Shown here: positions 9,118 to 18,951 of the stretch, in pieces
How the letters are laid out: every line of letters begins with the position of its first letter
Numbering within the stretch: the first letter of the stretch is position 1
From: an uncultured Bacteroidota bacterium
GTDB taxonomy: Bacteria; Bacteroidota; Bacteroidia; Chitinophagales; Saprospiraceae
DNA length: 64,000 nt
NCBI GenBank assembly: GCA_902609095.1
Contig: CACLQQ010000004.1
Location: 1 to 64,000 of the forward strand
Direction of reading: 5' to 3'
Notes under the pieces: generated by a model
What the model saw: only the letters and a program-made list of their open reading frames with translations
What the model was told of the DNA's origin: nothing
The model's database searches: none
Translations under genes and position numbers: made by a program

Positions 9118-10410
9118 ATGAAGAATGTACTGATTGTAGTCTTTATTATCTGTTTTGGCTTGGCATCATGGTTTGCATTTGGGTTATATGGAGATGTAAT
9201 GCTTCGCAAACATTATAAAGAAGATATCGCTGAAATCAATCGTGTAAACTACGAACTGTTTAACGCAGAGTTATGGAAGAGGGAGGCTCTGGACATATTT
9301 GAAACGAAGATTAAGGAATTCGAGATATCAAATGAGATGTATGGGTTTTTGGATGACCAGGTTCAAGCCTATCTGAATACTATGTATGAAAGGTATATCG
9401 AATCTGGAGAACTAGTGGAGATGATATTTCAGCAATTAGAGGACAGTGGCACGGCCAACAAGATGTTTCTGAACATCATTAAGAAAAATGTTTCTGCGCA
9501 GATAGGTCAGATGGATTTGAGAAAACAGATTCCTGGTTTATCAAAACAAGTTATTGATGAGATTAAATTGGATGAACCCCTGATTAAAAGCTATATGCAG
9601 GCAGAGCTATTAAGACTTGTTTTAGATGATTCTTCTCGAGAAATGGTTGATAGACGATACTTGATTTATAATAAGTACTTAATGAATGATTTGGCTGATA
9701 CGGAAGCCTACCTAAATACTCAGATAGCAAATTATGATAGCAAGATCTCAACAAACACGAAGTACTCACTATTTGGACTTGGTTTTTTATTGATCATATC
9801 AATACTCATATATCGACAATCTTATGAGCTGGCCACTGGAGGATTGACATTGATTTCAATATTGCTATTGATCTTAGGTGTGTCTTTACCTATGATTGAT
9901 ATTGATGCTAGATTGGATTCATTTGTATTTGATTTGTTAGGTGAGCCAATTTCATTTGATGAACAAGTCATCTATTTTCAAAGCAAGTCAATCGTTGAAG
10001 TAACTAAGACCCTGTGGCTAAGTGGGGGTGTTGACCTAAAGGCTGTAGGGACCCTTTTATTGTTGTTTAGTATCGTCTTTCCATTTTTCAAATTGTTATT
10101 ATCTGCAGGGTACCTGTTTATCCACTCTTTTAGACTCAATAGGGTGGTGCAAAACATCATTTTTCACCTTGGCAAATGGAGTATGGCAGATGTCTTTGTG
10201 GTTGCCATTTTCATGGCATATATAGGCATGTATGGAATCATAACATCACAATTAAGTTCTATAGATCAAAACGATGGAGGACTTATCGTGGAAACCCTAA
10301 ATTATAGTCAGCTCTCGCTAGGAGCATTCTTTTTTACGACTTATACGATACTCTCAATCATTATAGGAATAATAATTAATAGGCGAAGTATTACTGATGC
10401 TGATGTATGA
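9118..10410 (+). CDS. PqiA-like integral membrane protein
   Basis: The ATG at 9118 (MKNVLIVVFIICFG) is preferred over the TTG at 9064 because it puts the first membrane helix at the N terminus. This helix is followed by about 190 residues of soluble, helix-rich, probably periplasmic sequence, then four to five C-terminal helices. The C-terminal part (GTLLLLFSIVFPFFKLL, then LGKWSMADVFVVAIFMAYI) carries the paraquat-inducible protein A signature. PqiA proteins work with MCE/PqiB partners in envelope lipid handling or stress; none is adjacent here. The long N-terminal extension is unlike enterobacterial PqiA. About 100 bases separate it from the next gene. Confidence 0.8.
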   Translation: MKNVLIVVFIICFGLASWFAFGLYGDVMLRKHYKEDIAEINRVNYELFNAELWKREALDIFETKIKEFEISNEMYGFLDDQVQAYLNTMYERYIESGELVEMIFQQLEDSGTANKMFLNIIKKNVSAQIGQMDLRKQIPGLSKQVIDEIKLDEPLIKSYMQAELLRLVLDDSSREMVDRRYLIYNKYLMNDLADTEAYLNTQIANYDSKISTNTKYSLFGLGFLLIISILIYRQSYELATGGLTLISILLLILGVSLPMIDIDARLDSFVFDLLGEPISFDEQVIYFQSKSIVEVTKTLWLSGGVDLKAVGTLLLLFSIVFPFFKLLLSAGYLFIHSFRLNRVVQNIIFHLGKWSMADVFVVAIFMAYIGMYGIITSQLSSIDQNDGGLIVETLNYSQLSLGAFFFTTYTILSIIIGIIINRRSITDADV

Positions 10411-10532
10411 TAAAATTATTTATGCGAAAAATATGATCAATCTAAAGCAGTAGAGTTGATTCTGTTAGACAGAGCAAACTTATTTTTACTTCTTGAGTTT
10501 TTTTCTTAATGAGAATCGGAGGTATAGGATCG

Positions 10533-11552
10533 ATGATATTTTACAAGACAATTATTCAAGGTAGGCTTTCATTTAATAATGAGAAGAGTTTCGGCACGGT
10601 GCACAAGATGTTTGAGTATCGTACAGAGACTTATTATAAGAACGATGTACTTGTAGATCAAGAAGAGATATTCAACGAGGAAGTACTTACGCTCTCCATT
10701 CCACGATTTGTTGGAAATGCTTCAGAAAAAAGCTTTAGAAATACAGTAAGCTTGTTAGAGTACTGTTCTCAGTTTGCAGTTTCAGGAGAGATAAATGCCT
10801 GGATGATCGAAGAAGGGAAAGTCTTAAACCATATGAACATACAACCTGAAAGTGACAAAGCTATTGTCATGCAATTCCGTAAAGGTGACGAGTACTTCAG
10901 AGAAGGTCAAGATGAGGAGGCTCTTAAGGCGTTCAGCAGGACTATCGAGAAATATGATTCTCATGCCCAAGCATATGAGCGAAGAGGATGGACAAACATG
11001 CATCTAAAGAATTATAGTGATGCGCTATATGACTTCAATAAGGCCATCAAGATTGATGACTCCATTGCCTATGCTTACTATGGTAAAGCGATTATCGCTA
11101 GAAATGAAAATAATCTCGAGGAAGCAATCAACAACTTTGATTTGACTTTAAAAAAGTCAGTAGCCCTTGAAACGCTCTATTGGAAGGCTAGAGTAAAAAA
11201 AGCAGAATGTCATATTGATCTGTCTCAGTGGGATAAAGCTGAGTTTGATTTGAGGTTCTTCACAAAAAGAAAGTTCAAAGATGGCGATGTAAACCTCCGG
11301 AAGAAGGCTTATGGTTATATGATGTATAGTTATGTTCTCTTACAAAAGGATATGGCTAAAGAGGCACTAGCACAGATTGATCTTGCTTTTGAACATTATG
11401 AAGAGAACTCTAAAGGATTCACTCCTGCCAAGGGTCATTATTATCGAGGATTAGTCAAACAAGCCCTTAATAAGAGAGACTTTAAACAAGAACTGCGTAA
11501 AGCAGAGGAATTAGGCTCTAAAAAAGCGGCAGAGCACTTATCTCAGTTGTAA
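10533..11552 (+). CDS. Tetratricopeptide repeat protein
   Basis: About 339 residues from ATG 10533 (MIFYKTIIQGRLSF), chosen because GGAGG lies about 12 bases upstream; ATG 10509 in the same frame is the alternative. Residues 1-110 form an unassigned N-terminal domain (beta-rich, with FEYRTETYYK). From about 115 onward there are TPR units (GDEYFREGQDEEALKAFSRTIE, AYERRGWTNMHLKNYSDALYDFNKAI, AYYGKAIIARNENNLEEAINNFD). No signal peptide is visible, so it is probably a cytoplasmic scaffold. It lies 35 bases before the PorE-like gene; shared transcription is likely, but a functional link is only inferred. Confidence 0.75.
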   Translation: MIFYKTIIQGRLSFNNEKSFGTVHKMFEYRTETYYKNDVLVDQEEIFNEEVLTLSIPRFVGNASEKSFRNTVSLLEYCSQFAVSGEINAWMIEEGKVLNHMNIQPESDKAIVMQFRKGDEYFREGQDEEALKAFSRTIEKYDSHAQAYERRGWTNMHLKNYSDALYDFNKAIKIDDSIAYAYYGKAIIARNENNLEEAINNFDLTLKKSVALETLYWKARVKKAECHIDLSQWDKAEFDLRFFTKRKFKDGDVNLRKKAYGYMMYSYVLLQKDMAKEALAQIDLAFEHYEENSKGFTPAKGHYYRGLVKQALNKRDFKQELRKAEELGSKKAAEHLSQL

Positions 11553-11587
11553 AGAACTAAGTTTGTCGAAAATTAGGTTATTAAAGC

Positions 11588-13480
11588 ATGCCTAAATATG
11601 TCATTTCTGCTTTGTTTTTAACCTTTGGTTTAATTCTATCCTGTGGTAGTCCGGCGGCGTTCGATCATGATGAACTTCTGGCAGCTTCAAATCAGTCCTT
11701 TAAGAAAGGTCTATATAAAGATGCTTTAGAAGGATATGTGAAGTTGAAATGCTCCAAAACTTATTATAACAAAGCCATCAAGGGTATAATAAATGTTTAC
11801 CAAGAACAAAATCGAGGACCTGAATTGCTTAGTTTATTAGTGGCTGAAGAAACGACTAATTCAAGTTCATATCTACTTAGTGCATTGGGAGGCCTGTATC
11901 GACAGCATGGATCACCTAAGAATTCTCTAATCTATTATCAAAAGTACCTAGAACAATTGCCCTCAGGGAGTAAGAATGTTTCAAAAGTAAACCAGATCAT
12001 TAATGAGCTTGAATTTGCTATTGACCTGATGAATAACCCTTACGATATTGATGTTACAGAAGTTGCTGCTCCAGTCACCTCAAAATATTCAGAGTATTCG
12101 CCAAGTTTTACCTTAGATCAAAAGAAGCTCATTTTTACCAGAGAGGTACAAGGTCAAGAGGATTTATATGAAGCTTTTCTGAAAGATTCAAGTTATACGG
12201 TTCGTCCAATCGAAGCCATAAATACTAAGTATAATGAAGGAGCGCAAACCATCTCTGGAAATGGCCAAAGGCTGATCTTTACTCATTGCAACGAGAATGT
12301 TGGTTATGGTAGTTGTGACTTATATGAATCTGTAAATAATAACGGACAGTGGGGAGCTCCTGCTAATATTGGACCGAATGTAAATGGAACTGGCTGGGAG
12401 AGTCAACCTTCACTTAATACAGATGGCACGGCACTATATTTTTCTAGTAATCGCCCCGGGGGGCTTGGTGGTAGCGATATATGGAAAAGTGAATTAGATA
12501 GTTCAGGTGTGTGGGGTAAACCGAAAAATTTGGGATCTCAATTAAATTCAGCCAAAAATGAGAGATCTCCTTTTATTCATCCAGATGAGGAAACCATATA
12601 TTTTAGCTCAGATGGATTTCCTTCTATTGGTGGATATGATTTATACGTTAGTCACCTAAGAGATAAAAAATGGTCAGATCCAACGAATTGTGGTTCGCCC
12701 ATAAATAGTCCTTTTGACGATAACAGTTTAGTAGTTAGCACAGATGGACAACAAGCCTATTTTTCTAAACAGAAGGATGTTAGTCTCGATCGAAATATCT
12801 ATCAAATTACATTGCCAGAAGCACTTAAGCCTAAGCCAATAACTTTTGTGCGATTGGTAATACTGGATCAGAGCGATGAACAGGCAATACAAGCAACTGT
12901 TAGAATAACTGATCTATCTCTGGGTAGCCAGTTGGATGTTTTGAGATCAGATGAAAAAGGATCTATTTTGACCACATTACCAATAGGTAAAAACCTGTCA
13001 GTTCATATAAAAGCAGAGGGATATTTATTCCACTCAGAGAACATCAATTATCCAAAACCAAAATACGGTCAAGACCCATATATAGATACCGTCTTTCTGA
13101 ATTCTCTCGTTGGGGCGTCAATTTTTGATATGGAGAGTCCCATAATCACTTTAAACAATATATTCTTTGATAGTGGTAGTGTTGAGATAAAAACAGAATC
13201 TGAGACTGAAATCAGCTATATTTTTGATCTGTTAAATAATGATGGAAACATTTCTGTAAGCATAATAGGTCATACAGACAATATTGGAACACCTGAGGAT
13301 AACTTATCATTATCATTGAATCGTTCCATTGCTATAAAACAAGCATTAGTAGATATGGGAATTGATTCTGGCCGTATTCAAACTATTGGCAGAGGAGAAT
13401 TAGAACCGATTACCGATAATGACACAGCAGAGGGGAGAGCCCAAAATAGGCGAACAGAGTTAATGATCAAGAGACAGTAA
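11588..13480 (+). CDS. PorE-like lipoprotein: TPR, PD40 propeller, regulatory-like and OmpA domains
   Basis: This 630-residue lipoprotein has the lipobox LILSCGS (Cys19). In order it holds TPR-like helices (about 24-150), a WD40-like PD40 propeller (about 160-410; repeated YFSSNRPGGLGGSDIW and YFSSDGFPSIGGYDLY), a carboxypeptidase-regulatory-like beta domain (about 420-500), and an OmpA-type peptidoglycan-binding domain (IFFDSGSVEI, IIGHTDNIG, NRRTELMI). This order matches PorE, which anchors the type IX secretion machine to peptidoglycan, but similar proteins exist outside T9SS, so the subtype is inferred. PorZ and a type B cargo protein elsewhere in the window support an active T9SS. It is followed after 2 bases by rlmD. 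Confidence 0.8.
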   Translation: MPKYVISALFLTFGLILSCGSPAAFDHDELLAASNQSFKKGLYKDALEGYVKLKCSKTYYNKAIKGIINVYQEQNRGPELLSLLVAEETTNSSSYLLSALGGLYRQHGSPKNSLIYYQKYLEQLPSGSKNVSKVNQIINELEFAIDLMNNPYDIDVTEVAAPVTSKYSEYSPSFTLDQKKLIFTREVQGQEDLYEAFLKDSSYTVRPIEAINTKYNEGAQTISGNGQRLIFTHCNENVGYGSCDLYESVNNNGQWGAPANIGPNVNGTGWESQPSLNTDGTALYFSSNRPGGLGGSDIWKSELDSSGVWGKPKNLGSQLNSAKNERSPFIHPDEETIYFSSDGFPSIGGYDLYVSHLRDKKWSDPTNCGSPINSPFDDNSLVVSTDGQQAYFSKQKDVSLDRNIYQITLPEALKPKPITFVRLVILDQSDEQAIQATVRITDLSLGSQLDVLRSDEKGSILTTLPIGKNLSVHIKAEGYLFHSENINYPKPKYGQDPYIDTVFLNSLVGASIFDMESPIITLNNIFFDSGSVEIKTESETEISYIFDLLNNDGNISVSIIGHTDNIGTPEDNLSLSLNRSIAIKQALVDMGIDSGRIQTIGRGELEPITDNDTAEGRAQNRRTELMIKRQ

Positions 13481-13482
13481 GT

Positions 13483-14895
13483 ATGCCAAAGCTTAAGAAG
13501 AAGATAATACAAGGAGTTCAGGTTATAGATATAGGAGATAAGGGTCAAACGATTGGCAAAACACCTGAAGGAGAGGTTGTTATCATAAATGGAGGATGTG
13601 TTCCAGGTGATACTGTGGACTTTTTAGCCCTTAGAAAGAGGAAGGGCCTCAAGTTTGGTATTATTAAAGCGGTAACTGAACTATCAGAAGATCGAGTTGA
13701 ACCAAGATGTGAACATTTTGATCATTGTGGCGGGTGTAAGTGGCAGAACTTAAATTATTATGCTCAGCTGAAGTATAAATACCAAAATGTTGCTCAAGCG
13801 ATAAAGAGAATTGCAAAAGATGATGATGAGAAAGTATCTAACATCGTGGGTTGTGATCAACAGTATACATACCGAAATAAATTAGAGTATTCATTCAGCT
13901 CTAAACGATGGTTAACAGAGGAAGAGATTGCTTCGGGACATGATTATAGTCAAGAAGGAGGATTAGGCTTTCATATATCAGGCGCTTTTGATAAAGTGCT
14001 TGAAATTAATAAGTGTCATTTACAGGATGACTATTCTAATAAGATTAGAAATAAAATCCGAGAATTAGCATCGAGTCATAATTGGAGTTATTATGACATT
14101 CGGAATCACGCAGGCTTCCTTAGAAATATCGTGGTTAGAAACACATCTGAAGGTTTGTGGATGTTAACAATGATATTTGGAGAGGACAATGAAGATCAGA
14201 TATCAGAGTTTTTCAAAATCATGCTTTCGTTATTTCCGGAGATTTTTTCATGGCACTACATGATTAATACAAAGTTTAATTCCAGTACTGCGGATTTAGA
14301 GTCTTTTCATGTTTCTGGTTCAGTTAATATCATAGAAAGTATAGGAAATCTGAAGTACTATATCAGCCCGAAATCTTTCTTTCAAACTAATAGCTATCAG
14401 ACGAAGAACTTATATGACTGTGCTAAAAACTTGGCAGATATTGGTCCTGATGATATCGTGTATGATCTCTATACAGGTACGGGAAGTATAGCCCTCTATC
14501 TCGCTGATCAGTGCAAAAGTGTTGTAGGTATAGAACAGATCCCAGAAGCTATTATTGATGCAAAAGAAAATGCATCTCTAAATGAAATAGAGAATGCAGT
14601 ATTCTTAGTTGGTGACGTAAAGGATGTGTTGGACGTCTCGTTCAAAAAGAAGTATGGAACTCCGGATGTCATAGTCACTGATCCACCAAGAGCAGGAATG
14701 CATGCTGATGTCATAGAAACGCTACTACATTTATTAACTCCTAAGATTGTTTATATCAGTTGTAATCCATCAACTCAAGCAAGAGATATACTCTTACTTA
14801 AAGAAAAATATGAATTAGTAGAGGTTGTCCCAGTGGATATGTTTCCTCATACAAGCCATATTGAATCTGTTGCACTATTAAGGTTACCTTCGTAA
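13483..14895 (+). CDS. rlmD: 23S rRNA (uracil-C5)-methyltransferase, RlmD/RlmCD family
   Basis: A 470-residue enzyme that methylates uracil C5 in 23S rRNA (U1939 for RlmD) using S-adenosylmethionine. It shows an N-terminal TRAM-like segment (about 1-65), the iron-sulfur cluster motif CEHFDHCGGCKWQ (about 75-87), the SAM-binding YDLYTGTGSIALYLA, VTDPPRAG, and the catalytic ISCNPSTQARD near the C terminus. Length is normal. It sits 2 bases after the PorE-like gene and 2 bases before the next small gene, suggesting cotranscription. Which uridine(s) the single Bacteroidota homologue modifies is not resolved by sequence alone. Confidence 0.93.
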   Translation: MPKLKKKIIQGVQVIDIGDKGQTIGKTPEGEVVIINGGCVPGDTVDFLALRKRKGLKFGIIKAVTELSEDRVEPRCEHFDHCGGCKWQNLNYYAQLKYKYQNVAQAIKRIAKDDDEKVSNIVGCDQQYTYRNKLEYSFSSKRWLTEEEIASGHDYSQEGGLGFHISGAFDKVLEINKCHLQDDYSNKIRNKIRELASSHNWSYYDIRNHAGFLRNIVVRNTSEGLWMLTMIFGEDNEDQISEFFKIMLSLFPEIFSWHYMINTKFNSSTADLESFHVSGSVNIIESIGNLKYYISPKSFFQTNSYQTKNLYDCAKNLADIGPDDIVYDLYTGTGSIALYLADQCKSVVGIEQIPEAIIDAKENASLNEIENAVFLVGDVKDVLDVSFKKKYGTPDVIVTDPPRAGMHADVIETLLHLLTPKIVYISCNPSTQARDILLLKEKYELVEVVPVDMFPHTSHIESVALLRLPS

Positions 14896-14896
14896 T

Positions 14897-15247
14897 ATGT
14901 CTACGACTAAGTTCATACAGCTTGAAGAAGATCTACAGGATTATAGTTTCACTATAGAGAAGGCCCAACAGGCTATAATAGATCAAGAGGTTTCTAAGTA
15001 TCCTATATTCGTTGTTCATCAGCATGAAATAGAATTGGGAGTATTGTTGGTTGATGGCACGAACCTTGGACTACAGTGGTCCATAAATGCTTCAACATTA
15101 GAGGAGTTTTTGTCTAAACAAATTATTCAACCCGAGAGAGTAGAATCTTTCAAACAAGTGTACAAGGATACTGATCAATATTTTTGCTGTTTTGTCCTTA
15201 GTGAGCTCGGAGCAAACTTCATCTTTTTACCTAAAGAAGCTAAATAG
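14897..15247 (+). CDS. Conserved-looking small protein, function unknown
   Basis: A 116-residue ORF ([22 protein letters not shown]...) starts almost directly after the rlmD stop and ends 5 bases before rmlA, so it is very likely expressed with them. It has no signal peptide, membrane segment or recognised motif. The sequence is acidic with alternating helix and strand character, and has a Cys pair in YFCCFVLSE. The clean frame within a tight gene chain is the main evidence that it is real. I do not recognise the family. Confidence 0.7.
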   Translation: MSTTKFIQLEEDLQDYSFTIEKAQQAIIDQEVSKYPIFVVHQHEIELGVLLVDGTNLGLQWSINASTLEEFLSKQIIQPERVESFKQVYKDTDQYFCCFVLSELGANFIFLPKEAK

Positions 15248-15252
15248 TAAAT

Positions 15253-16119
15253 ATGAAAGGAATTATTTTGGCCGGAGGCCTGGGAACGAGACTATATCCC
15301 TTGACATTAGCTATGAGTAAGCAAATGATGCCTGTTTATGACAAACCAATGATCTATTATCCACTTTCAACATTAATGTTGTCAGGAATTAAAGACGTTT
15401 TGATTATATCATCTCCAGATCATCTCCCATTATTTCAAGCTTTACTTGGAGATGGCTCTGCTATTGGGTGTAATTTCGGTTATAAGGTTCAGCATGAGCC
15501 AAATGGTCTAGCTCAAGCATTTGTCCTTGGTGAGGAGTTTATAGGAGGAGATGCTGCGGCATTATGTTTGGGTGATAATATCTTTTATGGAAATGGTTTA
15601 GCTATAAGCCTTCAAACATGTTTTAACCCTAATGGAGGAGTAGTTTTTGCTTATCAAGTTAAAGATCCAGTACGATACGGGGTAGTTGAGTTTGACGAAA
15701 ATTACAAGGTGATTTCGATTGAGGAAAAGCCAGATAATCCTAAATCAAATTATGCAGTACCAGGATTATACTTCTATGATAATGATGTTGTCGAAATTGC
15801 TAAAAACCTTAAGCCCAGTCCAAGAGGTGAATATGAGATTACTGATGTTAATAAAGAATATTTAGAGCAAGGAAGATTGAAGGTTGAAGTCCTGAGTCGT
15901 GGAATTGCTTGGCTAGACACAGGCACCCATGAATCCTTATTACAAGCCGGTCAGTTTATAGAAGTTATAGAGCAAAGACAAGGTCTTAAAATAGGATGTA
16001 TAGAGGAGGTCGCTTATAATATGGATTATATAGGGGATAATGAGCTTGAATTATTGGCTCACAAGTATATCAAGAGTGGTTATGGAAACTATCTCTTTGA
16101 TTTGTTAGAACAAGATTAA
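15253..16119 (+). CDS. rmlA: Glucose-1-phosphate thymidylyltransferase
   Basis: RmlA (RfbA) makes dTDP-glucose from dTTP and glucose-1-phosphate, the first step toward dTDP-rhamnose and other dTDP-sugars for surface glycans. The 288-residue product has the nucleotidyltransferase signature [18 protein letters not shown], the sugar-phosphate segment [26 protein letters not shown], and [20 protein letters not shown]. Length is typical of the family. The rest of the dTDP-sugar pathway (rmlBCD) is not in this window. The gene is clean while polymer-assembly genes nearby are broken. Confidence 0.95.
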   Translation: MKGIILAGGLGTRLYPLTLAMSKQMMPVYDKPMIYYPLSTLMLSGIKDVLIISSPDHLPLFQALLGDGSAIGCNFGYKVQHEPNGLAQAFVLGEEFIGGDAAALCLGDNIFYGNGLAISLQTCFNPNGGVVFAYQVKDPVRYGVVEFDENYKVISIEEKPDNPKSNYAVPGLYFYDNDVVEIAKNLKPSPRGEYEITDVNKEYLEQGRLKVEVLSRGIAWLDTGTHESLLQAGQFIEVIEQRQGLKIGCIEEVAYNMDYIGDNELELLAHKYIKSGYGNYLFDLLEQD

Positions 16120-16201
16120 TAGTCTTTGTAAAGACAAAACCAATTTATTCGTTCAACCCTATGGTCATAATAGCCTTTACAAATAGTAATACTATATATT
16201 T

Positions 16202-16726
16202 ATGCAAAAGATTCTTACTGGTGTTATAATCGTAGTTTTTGCGCTATTTCTTTACAACTTTTTCTTGATGCCGCCGAGTTTTACCAATGGAACAGAAGCA
16301 CCTAATATTCAATCAGAATTAATTAGTGGTGAGGAGTTTAGTTTAGAAGAACTACGTGGTAATTATGTACTGATAGATTTTTGGGGTTCTTGGTGTGGGC
16401 CATGTAAACGAGAGATTCCTCAGTTGAAGCAATTATACACTGAGTTCAATGATCAATCGTTTAAGGATGCTGAAGGTTTTGAGGTATTAAGCATTGCGCT
16501 TGAAAAGTCTGAAAAGTTTACGAGAAAAATAATAAAGGATAGAGGCTTGGATTGGCCCTATCATATAATCGATATATCGAGAGTGGTTATGCTTTCAAGT
16601 ATTGCACAAGATTATGATGTGAAGGAATTACCGACAAAGTTTTTGATAAATCCTAAAGGTCAAATTATTGGAACAGACCTGCCGTACGAAGAAATGTCAA
16701 AGCTATTAAGAGCTCGATTGAACTAA
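16202..16726 (+). CDS. TlpA/ResA-like membrane-anchored thioredoxin-fold oxidoreductase
   Basis: A 174-residue protein with an N-terminal membrane anchor or signal (ILTGVIIVVFALFLYNFFL), followed by a periplasmic thioredoxin-fold domain with the active site WGSWCGPCK (about residues 61-69) and a cis-Pro-like loop KELPTKFLI. This AhpC/TSA-like group reduces disulfides in envelope proteins or during cytochrome c maturation. Its 3' end overlaps the convergent glycosyltransferase pseudogene by about 21 bases. The 82 bases before it (16120-16201) contain no clear RNA or promoter. Confidence 0.88.
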   Translation: MQKILTGVIIVVFALFLYNFFLMPPSFTNGTEAPNIQSELISGEEFSLEELRGNYVLIDFWGSWCGPCKREIPQLKQLYTEFNDQSFKDAEGFEVLSIALEKSEKFTRKIIKDRGLDWPYHIIDISRVVMLSSIAQDYDVKELPTKFLINPKGQIIGTDLPYEEMSKLLRARLN

Positions 16727-17859
16727 GCTTATTGATTTAGAATTTCTACTATTAAAATAGTAAGTCTTAATCAAATCTATATCGAACTTTTCTTTAACAA
16801 ATTCACGGGCATTCATACCCATGTATAATTTGCGTTCGTAAGTAAGTGTAAGGAATTTCTCAAGTTGCTTAATTAGGTCATTTATATCTTTGGGTTTACA
16901 TAAGAACCCTGTTTTATTCTCTTTGATAACATCTCTACACCCAACCTGATCGGTTGTATTTATTGGTGTAGCCATACTTGCCGCCTCCAATAAAATTCTG
17001 GATAAACCTTCTTGATAAAATGAAGGAAAAACTAAACAATCAGCCCATTGTATATAAGGTCTTACATCCTCAGTAATTCCAAGATATCTGATGATTCTGG
17101 CATTTTGCCATCTCAGAATTTCTTTATACTCAATCGATTCTGGGTTAGAGTTATCTATAAAATCCAATATTTCAAATCTCGAATTTGGATGGGAATGTCT
17201 AATAACAGATGCTGCTTTGATAAATTGATATATTCCTTTTGGTCTAATCAATCGTCCTGCGAATAAGAATCGAATCAGCTGATTTCTCTTTTTTGCGACG
17301 GCTCTTAACTTTTGAGTGTTGATTCCTTCTGAGGGAAGGATACTAGGCTTGCCAATGGAGCAGAGACTTTTTTGAATAAAAGTAATTTGATCATGTTTAT
17401 TCAAAAGCCAAATATCATCTGCAGCAGTACAAGCTAAACGATAGAGGAATTCACTCAGAATATTTGATAATTTAGTTTTAAAAAGAAACATCCGCCCCAA
17501 CCCTATTACGACAATGTGGACTGTTTTATTTTGGTCAAGTAGGCGACTATGGTACCATATATATTTGGTTAAATCGTATAATGATAAATTCGATTATATT
17601 GATATCTCTTATACTTCTTGAAAAGCATCCAGGAGTATTTTAAGTCCTGAAGAGGATTAATCCCATAATTATTTAGTCTTATAGGAAGAAAATGCGCTCT
17701 ATCCGCTATCAACTTGTTGCTGTAGTTGTCTTTAGGTGCTATAACATAAATTTCATGACCCTGAGCCAGAAGATATCTGATGAAATCTATTCTAAAATTG
17801 TAAATACTCCAAGAGGTATAGAAGACAAATGCTATTTTCTCAGTTTTAGTATTAAGCAT
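16706..17859 (-). pseudogene. Glycosyltransferase family 4, one stop and one frameshift
   Basis: The start codon at 17859 directly follows the manC stop. The N half (KIAFVFYTSWSIYNFRIDFI... ) ends at TAA after YHYTI, where this family usually has a conserved TIKPNIYG; the same frame continues PNIYGTIVAYLTK. A frameshift near 17528 leads into the rest: VVIGLGRMF, FLFAGRLIRPKGIYQFI, DCLVFPSFYQEGLSRILLEAASMATP (nucleotide-sugar site) and FLCKPKDINDLI. The Lys codon to TAA and the indel inactivate it. Otherwise it is full length, about 385 codons, close to WbpY/Cap-like GT4 enzymes. It is the last gene of the polysaccharide operon. Confidence 0.88.
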
Positions 17860-18930
17860 TTAAACATATGAGCTGTCTTTAAAAGATGAGCGAAGTTGCT
17901 TTATCGCTTGTTCTTCTTCTCGTGGAAAAATCAATAATACATCTTCATCATCAATAATGATGTAATCATCAATTCCTTTTGCAACGATCAGTTTATCAGA
18001 CTTGTAGGATTTTATTAAGTTTCGTGATGCATCTTCTAAATGAAGGTGCTCAGATAGGGCAACATTATCTGAGGCATCTTTTGAGCTCAAGTCATAGAGG
18101 GAATTCCATGTACCCAAATCGGACCAGCCAATATTGGTTGGTATGGTATACACATTATCCGCATGTTCCAGTATAGCAAAGTCTACTGATATTGACCTGG
18201 TTAGAGGATAAACTTCATTAATATAAGCTTGCTCTTCTGGACAGTTGAATTTGGAAGAGTCTCTCGATAGTGCTTTAGTAATATCATTAGCTGATTTTTG
18301 GAATGCACGAATGATTGTATCAACGGACCAAATGAATATACCGGCGTTCCAAACAAAACCACCTTGCTTTAGATAAGCTTGAGCCGTCTCTTTATCTGGT
18401 TTCTCTTTGAATTCTTTAACTACTTTGATTGAAGATTCTCCTTCTGAATAATTGATATATCCATATCCTGTATCAGGCCTTGTCGGTTCTATGCCCAGAG
18501 TCACAATTGCTGTATTATCTTGGGCGTAATCAAAAGCACGATTAAGGTCAGTGACAAACTGATTCTCTTTCATGATTACGTGATCAGAAGGCAACATGGC
18601 AAAAACAGCATCGGGGTTTTTAGCTTGCAAATGTAAAGCCGTATAAGCAACACATGGAGCTGTATTATTTCTAGAAGGCTCCAGTAATATTTGTTTTTCT
18701 GTTATTTCTGGAAGTTGCTTTAGAATTAAATCTTTATAGAGATGATTAGAGACAATAAGGATATTCTCTTTCGGAACAATTTTAGTTGATCTTTCAAAGG
18801 TCGACTGGATCAATGATTGACCAATTCCTAAAATATCTAAAAATTGTTTAGGTTTTAATTCTCTACTTGCTGGCCAAAATCTTGAGCCTACGCCTCCTGC
18901 CATTATGGCGATATAGTGATTGTTATTCAT
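17860..18930 (-). CDS. manC: Mannose-1-phosphate guanylyltransferase
   Basis: A 356-residue GDP-mannose pyrophosphorylase: GTP plus mannose-1-phosphate to GDP-mannose, precursor of mannose, fucose and rhamnose residues in surface polysaccharides. The motifs are IAIMAGGVGSRFWPASRELKPKQFL (nucleotidyltransferase), LEPSRNNTAPCVAYTA, MLPSDHVI, EFKEKPDKETA and WNAGIFIWS. It lacks the C-terminal phosphomannose-isomerase domain of the bifunctional enzyme, as is usual in Bacteroidota. It is undamaged within an operon whose glycosyltransferases are all broken; GDP-mannose has other uses, which may explain retention. Confidence 0.93.
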   Translation of the reverse strand: MNNNHYIAIMAGGVGSRFWPASRELKPKQFLDILGIGQSLIQSTFERSTKIVPKENILIVSNHLYKDLILKQLPEITEKQILLEPSRNNTAPCVAYTALHLQAKNPDAVFAMLPSDHVIMKENQFVTDLNRAFDYAQDNTAIVTLGIEPTRPDTGYGYINYSEGESSIKVVKEFKEKPDKETAQAYLKQGGFVWNAGIFIWSVDTIIRAFQKSANDITKALSRDSSKFNCPEEQAYINEVYPLTRSISVDFAILEHADNVYTIPTNIGWSDLGTWNSLYDLSSKDASDNVALSEHLHLEDASRNLIKSYKSDKLIVAKGIDDYIIIDDEDVLLIFPREEEQAIKQLRSSFKDSSYV

Positions 18931-18951
18931 GGTGCGTTATGTATTTACAAG

